Notes under the pieces: generated by a model
Seen by the model: only the letters and a program-made list of their open reading frames with translations
What the model was told of the DNA's origin: nothing
The model's database searches: none
Translations under genes and position numbers: made by a program
DNA from: Gnetum montanum
Taxonomy: Eukaryota; Streptophyta; Gnetopsida; Gnetales; Gnetaceae
Direction of reading: 5' to 3'
Length of the DNA: 60,000 nucleotides
Assembly (NCBI GenBank): GCA_015680685.1
Contig: MNCI01022611.1
Coordinates: 189,112 to 249,111 of the forward strand
In this document: piece by piece, positions 55,827-60,000 of the stretch
Numbering within the stretch: the stretch's first letter is position 1
Layout: each line of letters opens with the position of its first letter

Positions 55827-57700
55827 TACCCCCATGACTGAATGAAAACTCATCCTTGAGTTCCTTACAAAATATTGGGAAGGTATGAGATTATTGACTA
55901 ATTGAGAACTGACGGTGGAATGGGATGACAGACATAACGTGCCCAGTGAATGGATCAATAATCATATTACAACATTAGTGTTCATGACTTTTGTGGTGAA
56001 CACTCGTACATAAATGACATTCAAGCCCTTATTTGGTAGCTTGTAGATAAATAAAATTAAGCGTGTTGTTGCCAATGCTAAGATTGCGCCTTCTGTTGTT
56101 TATCCATAGCTAGGCCACTAGACTTACTCCTTTCGTAACTTCTCTAGTTCCAGTCCATCCTAAGTGCTTTCTCCAAGCCTAGTCCATTGTTTGTATGATC
56201 ACCATCTGCACACACATTACAGTCACAAATGAGTAAGGATAGATAAACCATAATGCAGTTGATACCTTGCCTCGATATGAAGCGCATTGGCTGAGTTGTG
56301 GTTATGGCAGAAACCAGTTTGGAGATTTATCATAGGTGACTACCCAAGGTGTAGGGACTAGGTGAATAGGAAAATGGAGAAAATTAAAAAATTTGTGCTA
56401 GGGCCCTAATGACAAAGAGCAAACCTCCGATATCTATAAGATGGAAAATTATGGGGAACAAGAAAGATGGGAAAAAATATCAATGACAATGCCAATAAAA
56501 TGGATGTCATGGATGGGGATGAAACAAGAAATGATTGATTGTAGGAAATGTTTAAGAAAAAGAAGTTAACAATTACACCAAAAAGAAATGCCAGTGGGTC
56601 CTTCCCAAAGCAAGCTCATGCCTTTTATGCCCTGATAAACCCACAAACCAAAGAGTCTGTAGGCTCTAGGAATGCCATTTGGAAGAAAGAGTTAAAAACT
56701 TACCCACAAGAATTCACCAAAGAAAAAAAATGCATCAACCTAGAATGAACTAATGATAAAACCAGTAATGAGGTGGAAAATGGGAAGAAAGATTGAGAGG
56801 ACAGAATGGAATGGAATCCCAAGAACAAGGTTGTGTAAAGCCCCTTGTGTATTTTATGGTTAATGTGACTAAGTAGAACTCATCCCAAATCTAGACTCAA
56901 AAAAACCACATCCAGTGACCTTGCATCAACACACTTGACCAATCCATCCACTTGAAGCAACAAGAATGCTTCCACAAAGAGTCACCACCATTCTGAGGAG
57001 AGCAAGATGGAGAAATAGGAATCAAGAAAGGGCCTTAGTTAGAGGGAACCTTCAGGCATGGGTAACATGTCTTTCCAGTTCCATAACTAGTGCTTGTGAT
57101 CCATATTACTTTATTATGTGTAAGGGGTGTGCTTTGAGTTCTCACTCTTTTTTTTTTTGCATGAGAACCACACCATGCAAAGACTTATTTTTATTCACTT
57201 AGTTTCCTTGTTTTTCAATAATGTCAGAATGGCGAAAAACCCAAGAAAAAGCATCCAAGCACCCAAGAGTATGGCCAGCACAAATGCATTGAATCCCCTT
57301 GAAGTCATACCCTTTTCATCCTTTGAGTCTTTCCTTGGTTTGAAAAATACCCAACCACCAATTCATTAAAAGTTTATTTAGAAAAAGAGGGACTGTACAG
57401 TTCCAAGCCAAAGGAGACCATAGAGTTGTATGGATGAGTGGACGGTGTGGACTCATTGCCTATTTAACCAAAAGAACCATACCTTAATATCAGCATCATA
57501 ATTCAAAGGTAAAAACCAAACATTAGCAATCAATATGATATAATTCAATCCACCATCATGAGCACTTATTAGATGACGAATAAAAGTAAATCAAGAAAAA
57601 AAAGAAATAGTAAAAACATGAACGATGGTATAAAAAAAATAAGAAAAGTTGAAAAAATGTGTAAAAAGAAAATTCAAAAAGAACTGAGGGCCTAAAATGG
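55827..57700 (-). other. Pol-to-LTR spacer of copy G, non-coding
   Basis: Starts TACCCCCATGACTG (the minus-strand PPT). Parallels H in order: AAATATTGGGAAGGTATG, GTGTTCATGAC, GTGGGTCCTTCCC, GAGTCTGTAGGC, GGGTAACATGTCTTTCCAG, AACCACACCATGCAAAG, and an A-rich end near 57580-57680. Plus-strand frames of 60-80 codons here (56548, 56966, 57127) have no family match and are not shared by sister spacers. Confidence 0.65.
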
Positions 57701-58584
57701 TTAGCATAGGTGGCCATCTCCCCCGCGACTAAGTTGGAAGGAGGAGATCCAAAATAGTGAGCAAGGTTGTCCACCAAGAGAGGTAGCATGTGTACTAGCC
57801 ATCCTAAGCTCATGGAAAGGTTTGGTTTGTTGTACATTGACCAAAAGTTTCTTGTCTGAGCTCTCAAGTTTGCATATTATCATGGCCCCTGAAGGAAAAG
57901 TTGCATAAATAATATAAGGTCCTTCCTACAATGTTTGAAATTTAGTACATTGTGGCACATGTGTTGGATTCCATTAGAGAACCTTATCTCTTGGCTGATA
58001 TTTAACTTTCCTAATTCTTAGGTCATGAAATTTTTTATTGAAGGCCTTGTGCAATTTATTAGATGACAAGGCAACTAATCGATTTTCATCTATCAAGTTA
58101 AGGGTTACTAACCATTGTTTCTATGTTAGATCAATGTCAAGGTTAAGGTCACATGTCGTGCATAGTGTACGAAGCTCAGTTTGAATGGGAAGCATTAGTA
58201 ATTTACCGTACACTAACTCATAGGGAGAGTAGCCTATAGGGAGTTTCCATGTGGAGCGGTATTCCCAAAGAGCATCATTTAGTTTAGTGCTCCAGTCTCG
58301 CCTAAAATTGCTAACAGTTCTTGTCAATATCTTCATAATCTCCCTGTTGGTAACTTCTGCTTGACCATTCGCTTAGGGGTGGTATGGTGTAGTCAATTTA
58401 TGCTCAACCCCTAAGTGTTGCATTAATTTTTGAAAAGTTGCACCTTTGAAGTAGGTACCATTGTCTGAAATAAGTGCATGAGGCACACCAAACCTGTTTA
58501 TGATTTGTTGTTGAACAAATCGTGTAACTGTAGATTATGTACAATCCTTAACAGCAGCTGCTTCTACCCATTCAGTTAGCTAAT
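57701..58584 (-). pseudogene. Copy G: integrase core end, C-terminal domain and Pol tail
   Basis: Frame 58336-58121: [39 protein letters not shown] in two parts, typical Athila-like integrase. Then DENRLVALSSNKL, KKFHDLRIRKVKY and, in frame 57883-57701, MIICKLESSDKKLLVNVQQTKPFHELR followed by the tail LGGQPCSLFWISSFQ and SRGGDGHLC with stop at 57701. The upstream core (58400-58580) has DN-TYF and PFANGQAE-like motifs. Broken at 58584 by a solo LTR. Confidence 0.75.
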
Positions 58585-59435
58585 TGATGAGTGGCGAGGT
58601 ACCCCTACACTCAACCATACAAATACGAGTGTAGCACGCACGATCCGGTCGAACTTTGTAGACTAAGTGCCTACACGCCCCATGGAACACTTAGGGTTAA
58701 TCATTCGTTGTCTTCCCAGACTTACTTGTAGTTGTCACGGTGTATGGTTAAGTAAGTCTGAGGTATATGATTTTTATAGCTTTTTATGTTTTATCTCCTA
58801 TGCTAATGAGTTGAAGGGTTGAGAAACTAATGGCTAACTCTAACTAATGAACTAAATCTAAATTATCTAGCGTCAGCATCTGTTCCCACTTACCGTACAC
58901 ACCCTGAATCGATGCAACCGTGGCTACCAAACGCTAATCATTGCTGGGATCACCACGCGTAACGCACGTGCTCGAACTGATCGTACTGAGGCACTTAACT
59001 AGGAGAAAAGGGTTGAGAGAATCTAATCTAGCCTAAGTGCGATGACCATCCGTTCCTTGATTATCCGTACACATCCTTAAATGCTCGTAATCAAGTCGTA
59101 CTCATTCCGCATTACTATGAGATAAGGGTGAGAAATAAAGCAATAAATAACATTAAATAAAATCCTATTCCATGCACTGCAAGGTTTATCTTGGAAGTTT
59201 GTCTTTATTGCCGTACATGACTTGTGTTCAGGTACAATGTTGCTCGAATAAAGATCCGTTCACTTTAGGACTCCTACTGTGGGCACATGGAAAATATTCT
59301 ATCTCTAGAGTGATCAGTCTGCCAGATTTTTCCTACTTCTAGCCTAGGATGATGAAACAAGGGAGAGCCACCTCTTATTTATAGATATGAAGGTGCACCA
59401 CGATATCGTGGCCCATGCGATATCACGTCTCATCA
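58585..59435 (-). mobile_element. Solo LTR of the Athila-like family inside copy G's integrase gene
   Basis: 851 bp, TGATGAGTGGCGAGG to CTCATCA, with CTAAT on the left (58580-58584) and GTAAT on the right (59436-59440), a 5-bp duplication with one change. The integrase sequence continues on both sides, as comparison with copy B near 40020-40060 shows. TATA box (TATTTATA on the plus strand) at 59376-59383; a 14-bp perfect palindrome, CCACGATATCGTGG, at 59398-59411. CpG sites are better kept than in other LTRs (ACGCACGATCCGGTCG), which suggests a younger insertion. Confidence 0.85.
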
Positions 59436-60000
59436 GTAATCAATAGCAACAATGATATAGGCTTTTCCATTGGACATTGGTGTAATCAGGCCCATAAAAT
59501 CAATTCCCCAAATGTCGAAGGGTTCTAACAGTTGAATCCATTATTGCAGACCCTCCATTCTAGTAGTCATTCCCCCATCACGTTGATAGCACTCACAAGA
59601 TTGGATGAAATGATGGACGTCTCAAAATATTGTAGGCCAATAATATCCTCCCAGCAAGATCTTAATGGCCATTCATCTCGCAACATAATGATCTCCACAA
59701 GGAACCTCATGAGCATCTTAGAGAACTCACAGTTGATCTATATCGGGAACACACCATCAAACCAAGCCATCAGGAAACACTTTGTAAAGTTGCCCATTGA
59801 TCTTCATAAAGTACTTGGCTTGGCGAAGAAACTGTTGTTTCTTCTTAAGGTTTAACTCTTGTGGTGTTTGTTGGGTGAGGAGATAGGTAAGAATGCTATT
59901 GTACTAGTTTGTCTCTGTGGGTGATTGATTATTCACTATACTAGAAAAGGGGAATTCATCAGGAAAATAATCAGAAATTGGATACTCATCCTCTTTGTTA
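59436..60000 (-). pseudogene. Copy G: integrase core start and zinc-binding domain
   Basis: On the minus strand: the FGIDFMG-like start of the core near 59510-59470 with KAYIIVAID-like text, then near 59740-59560 the zinc-binding part (QDSHEVPCGDHYVAR-like, GYYWPTIF-like, SCECYQRDGG-like), then RQFMKINGQLYKVFPDGL-like text near 59800. Parallels copy B 40010-40430. It runs out of the window toward RNase H. Stops present. Confidence 0.7.

Noticed and set aside
56548-57369. Three plus-strand frames of 66-80 codons as genes
   Set aside because: They lie in the non-coding spacer of copy G, are not conserved in the parallel spacers of H, E and B, and run against the element.
1-60000. CRISPR-like arrays, tRNA genes or a bacterial-type gene system
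   Set aside because: I saw no regularly spaced identical repeats with unique spacers, no cloverleaf with conserved A and B boxes, and no operon-like gene order. The regular repeats found are LTR modules or microsatellites.

Overview
The window reads as intergenic DNA of a large, retrotransposon-choked plant genome. Every coding trace I can name belongs to a retroelement: Ty3/gypsy gag, protease (PR), reverse transcriptase (RT), RNase H and integrase (IN), plus one LINE tail. I saw no intact host gene, no tRNA or rRNA gene, no CRISPR and no bacterial-type operon. The DNA is AT-rich and most frames carry many stops of the CAA/CAG/CGA/TGG-to-stop kind, as expected from long-term cytosine deamination of silenced repeats. 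Repeat load, age and the Athila-, Tat- and chromovirus-type mixture suggest a gymnosperm or other very large plant genome; that placement is inference.

Layout. (1) 1-6565 (+): element A, an Athila-like copy with LTR end, tRNA-Asp-type primer binding site (PBS), gag, PR, RT, RNase H and IN. (2) 6566-10915: AT-rich tail of A, an unidentified stretch, an LTR scrap, then the 3' end of a minus-strand copy (H). (3) 10916-18505 (+): an LTR-like region with a striking array of one octamer in both orientations, then chromovirus relic D, whose 3' LTR is split by a solo LTR with a perfect 5-bp target-site duplication. (4) 18506-24546 (-): copy E, 3' end only, with about 2.8 kb of extra coding-like DNA between pol and LTR. 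(5) 24547-49725 (-): copies B and C of the same family, joined head to tail through a deletion that fuses a truncated RT in frame to a gag fragment. B is itself interrupted at 26931-39036 by element T, a 12.1-kb Tat-like element that is the youngest and best preserved object here. (6) 49726-54890: a chromovirus IN scrap (-), the 5' end of a second Athila-like family, F (+), and a LINE tail (-). (7) 54902-60000 (-): copy G, with a second solo LTR inserted in its integrase gene.

Three things stand out. Element T has a second, archaeal-type RNase H with all four catalytic acidic residues placed between PR and RT, an extra ORF after integrase, and LTRs of about 3.2 kb that carry, antisense to the element, a CpG-richer cassette looking like exons with splice signals. 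In the Athila-like family the stretch between the LTR tip (TGATGAG...CTCATCA) and the TATA box holds short palindromes that differ in sequence from copy to copy at the same place, like interchangeable promoter modules. Two other LTR regions (about 11.0 and 50.3 kb) also contain dense arrays of one short motif in both orientations. Finally, D, E, B and T form a four-level nest, so relative insertion order can be read directly.
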